Below are positions 33,253-43,299 of a DNA stretch of 64,000 bases, piece after piece (within the stretch, counting starts at the first letter, position 1; each line of letters starts with the position of its first letter). Under the pieces are notes generated by a model that made no database searches, was not told where the DNA came from, and saw only the letters and a list, made by a program, of their open reading frames with translations. The translations under genes were made by a program, and so were the position numbers. The stretch is from an uncultured Flavobacterium sp. Its GTDB lineage: Bacteria > Bacteroidota > Bacteroidia > Flavobacteriales > Flavobacteriaceae. The stretch lies in contig NZ_CAMLIX010000002.1 of the NCBI RefSeq assembly GCF_946479975.1, positions 1 to 64,000 of the forward strand, given 5' to 3'.

Positions 33253-34380
33253 TTATAAATCCTCTAAGTGTTTTTCGTTTTCAGTTCCCTGATTAATTCT
33301 CTGATTCAGTTCTTTTCTTTTCGATACATTCGAAAGGACAGCATGCACTCCAATTCCGGCAGCTACGCTTCCAAGTGCAATTTTGCCCAAGGTATCTGCA
33401 TTAGCCTCAATATTGCCCGGACTTACAGCCGTATCTCTAGAATAGAAACTTCCTGCATCCCAAAAATCTTTGGCGCTACAGCCGAGACAGCCATGCCCAG
33501 ATTGAATAGGATAGCTTACACCACCGTTCCATTTCATATTACCACAGGCATTGTAAGTACTTGGACCTTTACAGCCAACTTTGTATAGGCAATATCCTTT
33601 TTTTGCATTTTCGTCGTCAAAATTTTCCGCAAATAATCCCGCATCAAAATAAGGCCTTCTATAACAGCTGTCATGAACTCTTTTTGAATAAAATGCTTTC
33701 GGACGTCCCGAGCTATCTAATTCAGGCAGTTTCCCAAACGCTACTACATGCACAATAATTCCTGCCATTACTTCGCCAATTGGCGGACAACCCGGCACAT
33801 TGATTATAGGTTTGTCTGTTATAATTTTATGAATTGGAACCGCGCCTGTTGGATTTGGTTTTGCAGCTTGTACGCAGCCAGAAGTAGCACAGCTTCCCCA
33901 GGCAATTATAGCTTTTGCTCCAGCAGCTGATTCCTTAAGAATTTCTACTGCGCTTCGACCACCAATACAGCAGTAATTTCCGTCGGCGCCCATCGGTACA
34001 GAGCCTTCAACACAAAGTATATATTCTCCCTTGTATTTATCCATAGTTGCTTTTTTAGCAGCTTCGGCTTGATGACCTGAAGCTGCCATTAAAGTCAAAG
34101 TATAATCTAAAGAGATTTTGTCCAGAATAATATCAGCAACAATAGGATGGTCAGAACGAATAAAAGATTCACTGCAGCACGTACATTCCTGAAAATGCTC
34201 CCAAATTACGGGTAAGCGTGGAGTTGTTTCCAGTGCTTTAGCAATTTGGCCTATAGCAGAACTTTGAACTCCCATGTAGGCTCCAATATAAGCTACAAAC
34301 TTCAAGAAATCTCTCCTGCTGTAGCCTTGACCTTCTATACTGCTATAATAGGTTTCATTTTCTTTGTTATTATCTTCCAT
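33253..34380 (-). CDS. hyaA: [NiFe]-hydrogenase small subunit, oxygen-tolerant type
   Basis: The product has 375 residues. The twin-arginine signal SRRDFLKFVAYIG directs export of the folded dimer. ECTCCSESFIRSDHP and IIAWGSCATSGCVQAAKPNP together give the extra cysteines (positions equivalent to 19 and 120) of the six-Cys proximal 4Fe-3S cluster known from oxygen-tolerant group 1d enzymes such as E. coli Hyd-1 and Ralstonia MBH. The usual medial and distal cluster motifs follow (CYRRPYFDAG, CKGPSTYNACG, SGHGCLGC). A C-terminal hydrophobic helix (IALGSVAAGIGVHAVL) anchors it to the membrane. Confidence 0.95.
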   Translation of the reverse strand: MEDNNKENETYYSSIEGQGYSRRDFLKFVAYIGAYMGVQSSAIGQIAKALETTPRLPVIWEHFQECTCCSESFIRSDHPIVADIILDKISLDYTLTLMAASGHQAEAAKKATMDKYKGEYILCVEGSVPMGADGNYCCIGGRSAVEILKESAAGAKAIIAWGSCATSGCVQAAKPNPTGAVPIHKIITDKPIINVPGCPPIGEVMAGIIVHVVAFGKLPELDSSGRPKAFYSKRVHDSCYRRPYFDAGLFAENFDDENAKKGYCLYKVGCKGPSTYNACGNMKWNGGVSYPIQSGHGCLGCSAKDFWDAGSFYSRDTAVSPGNIEANADTLGKIALGSVAAGIGVHAVLSNVSKRKELNQRINQGTENEKHLEDL

Positions 34381-34473
34381 CCTTTTTATATTTTAAAATT
34401 TATAGGTTAAAAAGAACTCTATGTACTTGTTTAGAAAGGGGTTAAAATTATTTGTGAATTAGAAGCATTACTA

Positions 34474-34485
34474 TGATAAATATCA
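34474..34485. promoter_or_regulatory. FNR/CRP-like inverted repeat between the divergent hydrogenase operons
   Basis: TGAT-AAAT-ATCA matches the core of FNR/CRP family sites (TTGAT-N4-ATCAA) except the outermost base on each side. A second perfect palindrome, TTCAAGCTTGAA, lies at 34514-34525. Both are inside the 165-nt region between hyaA and hypA start codons. Control by oxygen or redox is plausible but unproven. Confidence 0.4.
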
Positions 34486-34545
34486 GTTTTCAAGATTTAT
34501 TTTGTGTTTATCTTTCAAGCTTGAATATTCTGAAAAAATAAAATA

Positions 34546-34887
34546 ATGCATGAGCTTTCTGTCGTTACATCAATAGTAAAAATTGCGAAGGATGAAGTAG
34601 ATAAAATTGGTGGTAAAAAAGCCCTCGAAATTTATTTGGAAATAGGAAAACTATCAGGTGTAGAAATGAGTTCTTTTCATTTTATATGGCCACAATGCAT
34701 TATCGGAACTGTTTTAAATGATGCAGCACTTTTTGTTGAAGAGCCAGAAGGAAAGGCAAAATGCGCCGAATGTGATACAGAATTTCAAATTGAAAAAAGT
34801 TTTGACAGCTGTCCCAATTGTAACAGTCCTTTTAAAGAAATTACAGCTGGCAAAGAATTAAAAATAAAAAAAATAATCATTAAATAA
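34546..34887 (+). CDS. hypA: Hydrogenase nickel-insertion protein HypA
   Basis: The product has 113 residues starting MHELSVVTSIV, where the first Met and His2 bind nickel in this family. The zinc loop CAECDTEF ... CPNCNSP is intact. HypA delivers nickel to the large subunit with HypB, which begins 8 nt downstream. Confidence 0.95.
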   Translation: MHELSVVTSIVKIAKDEVDKIGGKKALEIYLEIGKLSGVEMSSFHFIWPQCIIGTVLNDAALFVEEPEGKAKCAECDTEFQIEKSFDSCPNCNSPFKEITAGKELKIKKIIIK

Positions 34888-34895
34888 GTTTAGTT

Positions 34896-35762
34896 ATGTG
34901 TACCACTTGCGGCTGCAGTTATGATGAAAATGAAATTAGGTTTACTAAAATTGGCGATAAAAACTCTTATTCTCATAGTCATTCTGGGCATTTTCATCAC
35001 CACCATCACGAAGATCATCATCATGAACACCATCATGACCATGACCACGATAATGACAGCCACGATCATGAACACGACCATCATCATCACGGACATTCGC
35101 ACTCTCATGAAATCAATATAGTACAGCTGGAGAAAGATATTTTATACAAAAACCAGCTCACAGCAGAAAGAAACAGAGGTTTTTTTGAAGCTTTGAACAT
35201 TTTTACTATTAATTTGGTAAGTTCTCCGGGTTCTGGAAAAACATCGTTATTAGAAAGAACAATTTCAGATTTAAAAAACAAAATAGATTTTTCTGTAATC
35301 GAAGGAGATCAGCAGACTACAAATGACGCCGACAGAATTCATAAACTGAATGTTCCTGTACTGCAGATAAATACTGGAAAAGGCTGCCATTTAGATAGTG
35401 AAATGATTGCCAAAGCTGTAAAAGAATTAAAGCCTGTTCAAAATTCTGTTTTAATGATTGAAAATGTTGGAAATTTAGTTTGTCCGGCAATGTTTGATCT
35501 TGGCGAATTAAAACGAATTGTCATTATATCAGTTACCGAAGGTGAAGATAAACCGCTAAAATATCCTGATATGTTTTCAGGATCTCAGGTGTGTATTATC
35601 AACAAAATAGATTTACTGCCTTATTTGAAATTTGATTTAGAAAAACTAAAAGAATATGCTAAAAAAGTCAATCCGCATTTAACTTTCTTCGAGGTTTCTG
35701 CAACATCTGGAGAAGGATTACAGGCTTGGTATGATTATTTGGCACAATCGATAAAACAATAA
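34896..35762 (+). CDS. hypB: Hydrogenase nickel-insertion GTPase HypB
   Basis: The product has 288 residues. The N-terminus MCTTCGCSYDE is the high-affinity nickel CxxCGC site; residues about 30-72 are extremely His-rich and store nickel. The G domain follows with the P-loop NLVSSPGSGKTSLLE, IEGDQQTTNDADRI, ENVGNLVCPA and NKIDLLPYL. HypB hydrolyses GTP to drive nickel insertion. It is followed after 2 nt by hypC. Confidence 0.96.
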   Translation: MCTTCGCSYDENEIRFTKIGDKNSYSHSHSGHFHHHHHEDHHHEHHHDHDHDNDSHDHEHDHHHHGHSHSHEINIVQLEKDILYKNQLTAERNRGFFEALNIFTINLVSSPGSGKTSLLERTISDLKNKIDFSVIEGDQQTTNDADRIHKLNVPVLQINTGKGCHLDSEMIAKAVKELKPVQNSVLMIENVGNLVCPAMFDLGELKRIVIISVTEGEDKPLKYPDMFSGSQVCIINKIDLLPYLKFDLEKLKEYAKKVNPHLTFFEVSATSGEGLQAWYDYLAQSIKQ

Positions 35763-35764
35763 AT

Positions 35765-36001
35765 ATGTGTTTAGCAGTTCCCGGCCGTTTAGAAAAAGTT
35801 ACAGTAGAACTTGATGAAACTTTTAGAATAGGAAAGGTGTCATTTGAAGGAATTATTAAAGAGGTCAATCTGGCCCTTGTTCCCGAAGCCAAAATAGGAG
35901 ATTATCTGCTGGTTCATGTTGGGGCCGCAATCGGGATAATTGACGAAGCCGAAGCCAAACGAACTATGGAAGTTCTTAAACAAATGGGCGAAGAAATTTA
36001 A
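35765..36001 (+). CDS. hypC: Hydrogenase maturation chaperone HypC
   Basis: The product has 78 residues starting MCLAVPGRLEKV; Cys2 and the following segment are the binding site for HypD and the large subunit. LVHVGAAIGIIDEAEA completes the small beta-barrel. It lies between hypB and hypE with 2- and 9-nt gaps. Confidence 0.95.
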   Translation: MCLAVPGRLEKVTVELDETFRIGKVSFEGIIKEVNLALVPEAKIGDYLLVHVGAAIGIIDEAEAKRTMEVLKQMGEEI

Positions 36002-36010
36002 TTTTAAAAA

Positions 36011-37018
36011 ATGAATAATAACGAAGTAATTCATCTGCATCACGGCAGTGGCGGCGAGCACATGACTAAATTGCTCAACGAAGTAATTTTTAAGATTTTA
36101 AAAAATGATGTTTTAGAAGTTCGTCATGACGGTGCATTTTTAAACCTGCAAGGCAATTTGGCTTTTTCGACAGATAGTTATGTTGTTTCTCCTATATTCT
36201 TTAAAGGAGGAAATATTGGCGAACTTGCAGTAAATGGAACGGTAAACGATCTTTCAATGTGTGGCGCTATGCCTAAATATCTTTCTCTGGCATTAATTAT
36301 AGAGGAAGGTTTTGGTTTAGAAGATTTTACTCAGGTAATCAAATCGATTAAAAAAGCTGCAGATAAAGCAAATGTTCAAATCGTTACTGGCGATACCAAA
36401 GTAGTTGAAAAAGGGAAAGGTGATCAAATTTACATTAACACCTCTGGAATTGGTATTGTACATGAAAAAGCCGATATTAAAATCCAAAAGATTAAAAAAA
36501 ATGACGCAATTATCATAAATGGTGCTATAGCTTCGCACGGAATGGCGATTATGTCTGAGCGTGAGGGACTGGAATTTGAAAGCGATATACTAAGTGATAC
36601 CACTAATTTGAACCATATTGTTACAGATTTGATTGAACGTTTTGGAGATAAAATCCATTTTTTAAGAGATGCAACTCGTGGCGGACTGGCATCGGTATTA
36701 CATGAAATAGTTATAGAAGCTAATCTAGGAATTTCAATTTTTGAAGAAAAAATAAAAGTAGAAAATCAAGTAAAAAGCGCTTGCGAATTATTAGGATTAG
36801 ATCCGTTATATGTTGCAAATGAAGGTGTTTTTGTCTGTATTGCAGCTTCAGAAATTAAAGATGAGGTAATAGCAATTTTGCAGAAAATAAATTCAAATGC
36901 TTCAGAAATAGGATGTATTACAGATGAACATCCATCAAAAATAATTATCGAAAGCGCTTTTGGAGGCAAAAGAGTTGTAAATCCGTTAGTTGGAGAACAG
37001 TTGCCGAGAATTTGTTAA
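36011..37018 (+). CDS. hypE: Hydrogenase maturation dehydratase HypE
   Basis: The product has 335 residues. HHGSGGEHMTKLL, FSTDSYVVSPIFF, GTVNDLSMCGA and FLRDATRGGLASVLHEI mark the PurM/HypE ATP-binding fold, and the C-terminus ends LPRIC, where the last Cys is carbamoylated by HypF and dehydrated to thiocyanate. It is the last gene of the plus-strand hyp operon; HypD and HypF are encoded on the opposite strand. Confidence 0.96.
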   Translation: MNNNEVIHLHHGSGGEHMTKLLNEVIFKILKNDVLEVRHDGAFLNLQGNLAFSTDSYVVSPIFFKGGNIGELAVNGTVNDLSMCGAMPKYLSLALIIEEGFGLEDFTQVIKSIKKAADKANVQIVTGDTKVVEKGKGDQIYINTSGIGIVHEKADIKIQKIKKNDAIIINGAIASHGMAIMSEREGLEFESDILSDTTNLNHIVTDLIERFGDKIHFLRDATRGGLASVLHEIVIEANLGISIFEEKIKVENQVKSACELLGLDPLYVANEGVFVCIAASEIKDEVIAILQKINSNASEIGCITDEHPSKIIIESAFGGKRVVNPLVGEQLPRIC

Positions 37019-37026
37019 TTTTTTTA

Positions 37027-37178
37027 TGCCACGAATTTCACGAATTTATTTTAAAATTTCGTTTCTCTATACGCAGAGAAATGGTGCTGTTTTTCTACAT
37101 TAAAAATGATCTGCAGCTAATTAGTGGAAATTAGTGTAATTCGTGGCAAAAAAAACGCCCGAATTATTCGGGCGCTCT
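37027..37178. terminator. Long palindromic repeat plus bidirectional terminator between hypE and purL
   Basis: tgccacgaatttcacgaatt at 37027 is mirrored by aattcgtggca ending near 37147, an imperfect palindrome spanning about 120 nt. Right after it CGCCCGAAT-T-ATTCGGGCG (37156-37174) is a perfect hairpin with an A-run before and T-rich sequence after, able to stop transcription from both convergent genes. Confidence 0.75.
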
Positions 37179-37196
37179 TATTTAAAAATATATTTT

Positions 37197-40100
37197 TTAG
37201 TTTTTCTCAATCCATTTTCTTGCATTAACAAAAGCTTCATGCCAAGGCGTAACCTCGTCGTTTCTGTCTTTTGCATAATGCGCCCAGTTCCATTGGAAAG
37301 TAGAACGCTCAATGTGAGGCATCATAACCAAATGTCTTCCGGTTTTGTCACACATCATTGCTGTGTTGTAATCAGAACCATTTGGGTTTGCGGGATATCC
37401 TTCGTAAGCATATTTAGAAACAATGTTGTATTGGTCTTCTGCGTAAGGCAATTTAAATTTACCTTCTCCGTGAGAAACCCAAACTCCTAAAGTACTCCCT
37501 GCCAAAGTTGATAACATAACCGAATTGTTTTCCTGAACTTTTACAGAAGTAAAGATACTTTCGTGTTTCTGGCTTTCGTTATGGTGCATTTTTCCGTGAA
37601 TTTCGTGTTCCGGATTAATCACTTCCAATTCCATAAACAACTGACAACCATTACAGATTCCGACAGATAAAGTATCTTCTCTTTTGAAGAAATTGTCCAA
37701 AGCTGTTTTTGCTTTTTCATTGTATAAGAAAGCTCCAGCCCAACCTTTAGCAGAACCTAAAACGTCAGAGTTAGAGAATCCACCAACAGCTCCAATAAAC
37801 TGAATATCTTCAAGATTTTCACGACCCGAAATTAAATCCGTCATGTGAACATCTTTTACGTCAAATCCAGCTAAGTACATTGCATTTGCCATTTCGCGTT
37901 CAGAATTACTTCCTTTTTCACGGATAATCGCTGCTTTTGGTCTTGGTTTAGAATTGTCGATTTCTGGTTTTTTTCCTGTAAAATGAGCAGGGAAAGTATA
38001 CTTTAAAACTTGATTTTTATAGTTTTCAAAACGTGCCTGAGCTCTTCCGTTTTTAGATTGTTTTTGATCTAATAAATAAGAAGTTTCGAACCAAATGTCT
38101 CTATAATTTTTAATATCTAAATTCCAAATTCCAACTTCCAAAGTTTCTGTAGAAGTTACAGAACCAATTTTAAAGAATTCAATATTGTTTGCTTTTAATT
38201 TAGCTTCAACAGCTGAGTCTGATTTTGCTTGGAATACAATTCCAATGTTTTCTGCGAAAAGGATTTTCAATAAATCTTTTTCCGCGAAAGCGCTAAAATC
38301 AATTTTTGCTCCAAGATTTACATCAGCAAAACACATTTCTAATAAAGTAGTGATCAAACCACCACTTCCGATATCGTGACCTGCTAAGATTTGGCTTTCG
38401 CCGATTAATTCCTGAATGGTATTAAAAGCATTTTTGAAGAAAGAAGCATCTTTAATTGTAGAAGTTTCTTTTCCGATTGTATTTCTGATTTGTGCAAAAG
38501 ATGAACCTCCTAATTTGAAATCATCTTGAGATAAATTGATATAGTATATTGATTCTCCGTCTTTTTGTAAAACAGGTTCCACAACTTTTCTAATATCTGT
38601 ACAGTTTCCTCCAGCCGAAATAATTACCGTTCCTGGCGCGATTACTTCGTCATTTGGATATTTTTGTTTCATCGAAAGTGAATCTTTTCCTGTCGGAATA
38701 TTGATTCCCAATTCAATTGCAAATTCAGAACAACCTTCAACGGCAGCGTACAAACGTGCATCTTCACCTTCGTTTTTACAAGCCCACATCCAGTTTGCAG
38801 ACAATGAAATTCCTTTCATTCCGTCTTTAATTGGAGCCCAGATAATCTTGGATAAAGATTCTGCAATGGCATTTCTGGAACCTGCAACAGGATCAATCAA
38901 AGCCGCGATAGGAGCATGCCCAATAGAAGTTGCAATTCCTTCTTTTCCTAAATAATCCAAAGCCATTACACCAACATTGTTCAATGGCAATTGTAACGGA
39001 CCTGCATTTTGCTGTTTTGCCACTCTTCCTCCAACACAACGGTCAACTTTATTTGTCAACCAGTCTTTTGAAGCAACAGCCTCTAAACGTAAAACGTCTT
39101 TTAAATAACTCTCGAAATCATTTTCTGAATAAGAAACATCAGCATATTTTCTGTCGATAGTCTTGTCTGTCATAACCGTTTTTGGAGAACTTCCGAAGAA
39201 ATCTTCTAAAGCATAATCCATCGGTTTTGAGCCATTTGATTTTGATTGAAAAGTAAAACGGTGATCGCCCGTTACATCTCCAACCTGATACATTGGAGAA
39301 CGCTCTCTGTCGGCAATTCTTTGCAAAGTATCGATATCTTTTTGACCAATAACCAATCCCATTCTTTCCTGAGATTCGTTACCAATAATTTCTTTTGCTG
39401 AAAGTGTTGGATCTCCAACCGGTAATTTGTCTAAATCGATCAAACCTCCAGTTTCTTCCACCAATTCAGAAAGACAGTTTAAGTGTCCGCCCGCACCGTG
39501 ATCGTGAATAGAAACAATTGGATTATTGTCGCTTTCTACTAATCCACGGATTGCATTTGCAGCACGTTTTTGCATTTCAGGATTTGAACGCTGAATCGCA
39601 TTCAATTCAATTCCTGAACCGAAAGCGCCAGTATCTGCAGACGAAACCGCAGCACCACCCATTCCGATTCTATAATTTTCTCCACCAAGAATTACGATTT
39701 TATCGCCTTCTTGTGGTTTATTTTTTATCGCTTGATTTAATTTTCCGTAACCAATTCCGCCCGCCTGCATGATTACTTTATCGTAACCAATTTTACGGTC
39801 GTTTTCTCCATGTTCGAAAGTTAAAACAGAACCTGTAATAAGCGGCTGTCCAAATTTATTTCCGAAATCAGAAGCTCCGTTTGAAGCTTTGATCAAAATA
39901 TCCATTGGTGTTTGGTACAACCATTTTCTTTCTTCAAGAGCATTTTCCCATTTTCTATCGTCCTGAGCGGAGTCGAAGGATTTCAAACGAGAGTAAGAAG
40001 TCATGTAAACAGCAGTTCCTGCCAATGGCAACGAACCTTGACCTCCTGCTAAACGGTCACGAATTTCTCCTCCTGATCCTGTAGCAGCACCGTTGAAAGG

Positions 40101-40868
40101 CTCAACTGTTGTTGGGAAATTGTGTGTTTCGGCTTTTAATGATAAAACCGAATCAAATTCTTTTATTTCGTAAAAATCAGGTTTGTCAGCCGATTTTGGT
40201 GCAAATTGCTGCACTTTTGGTCCTTTTACAAAAGCAACGTTATCTTTGTAAGCAGAAACAATATCGTTAGGATTTTCCTGAGATGTTTTTTTGATTAATT
40301 TAAAAAGAGAAGTTTCTTTTTCTTCGCCATCGATAACAAAAGTTCCGTTGAAAATTTTGTGACGGCAGTGTTCTGAATTCGCTTGCGAGAAAGCAAAAAT
40401 CTCAGAATCAGTTAATTTTCTTCCAAGTTTAGTCGAAAGATTATTTAAGTATTCCACTTCTTCTTCGCTTAAAGCTAAACCTTCAACTTTATTGTAAGTG
40501 GCAATATCTTCAATTTCCAGAATTGGTTCTGGCTGAATGTTGATAGTAAAAATTTCCTGATCTAATTCGTTGAATTTTTGAGAAAGCATCGGATCAAAAT
40601 CATTGAAATCCTCCGTTGCCGGATGAAATTCTTCAATTCTGATAATGCCAGGAACACCCATGTTTTGAGTGATTTCTACAGCATTTGTACTCCAAGGAGT
40701 GATCATAGTGGCGCGCGGACCAACAAAGAAACCAGTTAATGCTGATTTTTCAATTTTGTTTGCGTCGGCAAAAAGCCAGTTTAATTTTGAAATGTCTTGA
40801 GCTGAAATTTCGTTTTGCGTTTGTACGGCAAAAACAGTTTTGCTTTGGTTTTCAAAGAAATGGATCAT
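37197..40868 (-). CDS. purL: Phosphoribosylformylglycinamidine synthase, single chain
   Basis: The product has 1223 residues from the ATG at 40868 ([16 protein letters not shown]); the reading frame extends 40 codons upstream but that part is unlike the family. It converts FGAR and glutamine to FGAM in purine synthesis. The FGAM synthase core ([54 protein letters not shown]) is followed by a glutaminase domain ([14 protein letters not shown] with the nucleophile Cys, [10 protein letters not shown]). About ten residues, [10 protein letters not shown] near residue 303, encoded by a dispersed repeat, are inserted in frame before the conserved [17 protein letters not shown]. Confidence 0.95.
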   Translation of the reverse strand: MIHFFENQSKTVFAVQTQNEISAQDISKLNWLFADANKIEKSALTGFFVGPRATMITPWSTNAVEITQNMGVPGIIRIEEFHPATEDFNDFDPMLSQKFNELDQEIFTINIQPEPILEIEDIATYNKVEGLALSEEEVEYLNNLSTKLGRKLTDSEIFAFSQANSEHCRHKIFNGTFVIDGEEKETSLFKLIKKTSQENPNDIVSAYKDNVAFVKGPKVQQFAPKSADKPDFYEIKEFDSVLSLKAETHNFPTTVEPFNGAATGSGGEIRDRLAGGQGSLPLAGTAVYMTSYSRLKSFDSAQDDRKWENALEERKWLYQTPMDILIKASNGASDFGNKFGQPLITGSVLTFEHGENDRKIGYDKVIMQAGGIGYGKLNQAIKNKPQEGDKIVILGGENYRIGMGGAAVSSADTGAFGSGIELNAIQRSNPEMQKRAANAIRGLVESDNNPIVSIHDHGAGGHLNCLSELVEETGGLIDLDKLPVGDPTLSAKEIIGNESQERMGLVIGQKDIDTLQRIADRERSPMYQVGDVTGDHRFTFQSKSNGSKPMDYALEDFFGSSPKTVMTDKTIDRKYADVSYSENDFESYLKDVLRLEAVASKDWLTNKVDRCVGGRVAKQQNAGPLQLPLNNVGVMALDYLGKEGIATSIGHAPIAALIDPVAGSRNAIAESLSKIIWAPIKDGMKGISLSANWMWACKNEGEDARLYAAVEGCSEFAIELGINIPTGKDSLSMKQKYPNDEVIAPGTVIISAGGNCTDIRKVVEPVLQKDGESIYYINLSQDDFKLGGSSFAQIRNTIGKETSTIKDASFFKNAFNTIQELIGESQILAGHDIGSGGLITTLLEMCFADVNLGAKIDFSAFAEKDLLKILFAENIGIVFQAKSDSAVEAKLKANNIEFFKIGSVTSTETLEVGIWNLDIKNYRDIWFETSYLLDQKQSKNGRAQARFENYKNQVLKYTFPAHFTGKKPEIDNSKPRPKAAIIREKGSNSEREMANAMYLAGFDVKDVHMTDLISGRENLEDIQFIGAVGGFSNSDVLGSAKGWAGAFLYNEKAKTALDNFFKREDTLSVGICNGCQLFMELEVINPEHEIHGKMHHNESQKHESIFTSVKVQENNSVMLSTLAGSTLGVWVSHGEGKFKLPYAEDQYNIVSKYAYEGYPANPNGSDYNTAMMCDKTGRHLVMMPHIERSTFQWNWAHYAKDRNDEVTPWHEAFVNARKWIEKN
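39959..39981. repeat. Dispersed repeat fragment inserted inside purL
   Basis: The words tcctgagcggagtcgaagga on the plus strand (cttcgactccgctcagga on the other) are the core of a common bacterial intergenic repeat. Here it is translated in frame as SFDSAQDD. The purL reading frame is unbroken on both sides. Confidence 0.65.
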
Positions 40869-41204
40869 TTGTGTAGTTTGTTGTTTTGAAGGTGCAAATT
40901 TAGTGTAAATAAATAGTAAGCGCAAATTTGAAAACGATCTCTTTTCAAAAAAAATGAAATTGCTTTTTTCTTGCATTTTTTCTACCAAAAAGACGCAAAA
41001 TCAAGATGTTTCGGTCTTTTGAAAAATGTAGAGATTTAATAAAATTTCTTTTTTGATAAGCGCTGTTATATTAAAGTTTTAGAAAGGAAAATATCGAAAT
41101 TGAAACAATATAATTTTTGAATTTTCAAAAGAATGAATTTGCAAAATTTACGAAACTTGAAATCACGAAAAGAGTTTTAAGATTAAAAACGATCTCGTTA
41201 AAAT

Positions 41205-41233
41205 AAAAAAAAGCGGCAATTTACCGCTTTTTA
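41205..41233. terminator. Terminator downstream of the exported nuclease gene
   Basis: AAAGCGG and CCGCTTT pair around caattta with A- and T-runs on the two sides. It terminates the minus-strand gene ending at 41253. The gap 40869-41204 holds only A/T-rich DNA with the purL upstream region. Confidence 0.75.
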
Positions 41234-41252
41234 GTTAATGAAAAATCTAATT

Positions 41253-43106
41253 TTAATTAATAATTACCTTTTTGAATATTGTTTTTTCTCCTTTTACAAT
41301 TTTAATAATGTAGATTCCTGACGAAAGATGATTTACAGAAACTTCTGAAGAAGTTATATTTTGTTTTTCAAAAACTTTCTGTCCGGCAAAAGAGAAAATT
41401 TCAACCGAATAAGGAACTTCTGAATAGTCCGATTGAATATCGAAATTTCCATTTGATGGATTCGGATAAATTACAATCTCATTAGAATCAGCAATAATTT
41501 CTTCTTCTTCAATGGCAGTGAGCTGTGCTTTTTTGCTTGCTAAGTTATTGCAAGTATCTTGTGAATAAGAATCCCATTGTGAGCTTAAATTGAAAGTAGT
41601 GCTTGGAGAAGTGACAGTCGATTTTCTTCTTAAAGTAACATCGACAGCAAAATTGGCTGTTCCACCATTGAAAGTACCTATAATATCAATTAGAACACCA
41701 TTTTTAAATAAACCGACAGCATCATTTCCATTAAAAGTCATTTCAGTTGCGCTGGTTGAAATATTTGCAGCACTAGTAGAAAAACAGCTGGACGACATGG
41801 AACTGTTTACAATTACAAATTTGCTTCCTGTTGTTAAAGTCCCTGTTAGAGCTAAACCAGTACTCCAAGAACCTGCGCCATTTGTTTGTTTTTTAACGGT
41901 ATAAACCGATAGATTAACAGAACTTCCTGTATTGTTTGCGATTTCTAAAGCTTTGTTGTTTCCAGAGCCTTCAATATATTCAGAGAAAAGTAGATCTGTA
42001 GCTGTTCCTGTTCCGTTGCTGTTTGTGGTAACAGAAATTGTGTTGCTGGATGCAGAAATATTTCCCGCTGCATCTTTTGCATAAATATTTATATCATAAG
42101 CTGTTGAAGCAATTAAGCCTGTAATTGTGGCTGTTAGTGAAGAAACCGTTGTTTTTAAAATGCCATTCGCGTAGACATCATAACCTGTAACCGCTACATT
42201 GTCTGTAGAAGCCGTCCAACTAAGAGAAATAGAAGTTGCTGTTTTTGTTGTTGATGCCAAACTTGCTGGCGCAGTCGGTGCCTGAGTATCGCCCGAAGAT
42301 GTTCCTCCCCAAATTTGGTTTACATATTCTGGATGATCGATAAATGGGTTTCTGTTATTTTGACGTCCATAAATGGCATTGTTTCTTGCTATTTCTCTGG
42401 CGCTTACAGGATCTTGTGCGTGCCAGGCTAAAAGCATATTTACGAAAGCTGTTGTGAAAACTTGGTTGCTTGATCCATTAAACATCGGATAAGAATAACC
42501 CGCAACAGTGTTTTCGTATCGCGTTGCAAAGTAAAAATACATTCTCGCAATATCTCCTTTGAAAGCATTAATCGGTTCGAAAACTGTTCCTGAATATCCA
42601 GAAACGGCACTGGAACCTAATTTGCTCCCGTTTTGAGAAGTGTAAGTAGCAGAATTTACATTGCCGTGCGGATAATTTGAACGTATTCCGTTTACTTTTC
42701 CATCAGTTGGTGTGATGAAATGTGCATCGGCAACCATCGGTGATTGTTCGCTAAAAACAGATTGTGGAATTATATGTTCTCTATTATAACAATCTCCTTC
42801 AACAGAATAACTTCCACATCTTTGAGTTGTTGCGGTTGTGTAATTATATGGATCTGTTCCTGAAGGATTTTCAGAATACATATCTAAAATAGTTCCGTCG
42901 TTTTCGTAGAAATTATCAACGTCAGAAGTTAAATAGGTGGTGTAAAGTCCGGCGTAACCGTTATTCGTGTGGCCTTTGATAATGTTATACAATTGTGTTT
43001 TTAAAGTGTAGCCTGTTCCGGTAGCTGTGCTGTAATAACCTGAAGGTATTTGAGAAAATCCAATAATATTAAATAACAATAGTAGTAAAAAGTAGTTTTT
43101 TTTCAT
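41253..43106 (-). CDS. Secreted endonuclease I-family nuclease with T9SS sorting domain
   Basis: The product has 617 residues from MKKNYFLLLLLFN at 43106. A signal peptide ending GFSQ is followed by an endonuclease I (EndA-like) domain: EHIIPQSVFSEQ, DAHFITPTDGKVNG, NSATYTSQNGSK and RNPFIDHPEYVNQIWG. Then come a fibronectin III module (QAPTAPASLASTTKTATSI), a lamin-tail-like domain (LLFSEYIEGSGNNKALEIAN) and a C-terminal Por-type sorting domain (VIYPNPSNGNFDIQS ... GIYIIKIVKGEKTIFKKVI). It is probably exported by the type IX system to the surface or medium to degrade nucleic acid for nutrition. Confidence 0.92.
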   Translation of the reverse strand: MKKNYFLLLLLFNIIGFSQIPSGYYSTATGTGYTLKTQLYNIIKGHTNNGYAGLYTTYLTSDVDNFYENDGTILDMYSENPSGTDPYNYTTATTQRCGSYSVEGDCYNREHIIPQSVFSEQSPMVADAHFITPTDGKVNGIRSNYPHGNVNSATYTSQNGSKLGSSAVSGYSGTVFEPINAFKGDIARMYFYFATRYENTVAGYSYPMFNGSSNQVFTTAFVNMLLAWHAQDPVSAREIARNNAIYGRQNNRNPFIDHPEYVNQIWGGTSSGDTQAPTAPASLASTTKTATSISLSWTASTDNVAVTGYDVYANGILKTTVSSLTATITGLIASTAYDINIYAKDAAGNISASSNTISVTTNSNGTGTATDLLFSEYIEGSGNNKALEIANNTGSSVNLSVYTVKKQTNGAGSWSTGLALTGTLTTGSKFVIVNSSMSSSCFSTSAANISTSATEMTFNGNDAVGLFKNGVLIDIIGTFNGGTANFAVDVTLRRKSTVTSPSTTFNLSSQWDSYSQDTCNNLASKKAQLTAIEEEEIIADSNEIVIYPNPSNGNFDIQSDYSEVPYSVEIFSFAGQKVFEKQNITSSEVSVNHLSSGIYIIKIVKGEKTIFKKVIIN

Positions 43107-43299
43107 AGTCAAAAGTTTAAGATTTGGTTTTAAATACAAAAAATAATACGTTTTAAAAACTTGAATTTTAATTGTTTAATTTTAGTATTGTATCAAAACT
43201 ACTACTTTTTTGAATAGGAAACGTTACGGGAAGTTTAATTATGGATATATTTTCTTACTGTTGAGTTTTGGTTGCTACGAAGTTACTAAGACAAAAAGA

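Noticed and set aside
40869..40988. N-terminal extension of purL
   Set aside because: The extra 40 residues are unlike PurL, while MIHFFENQ at 40868 matches the usual start.
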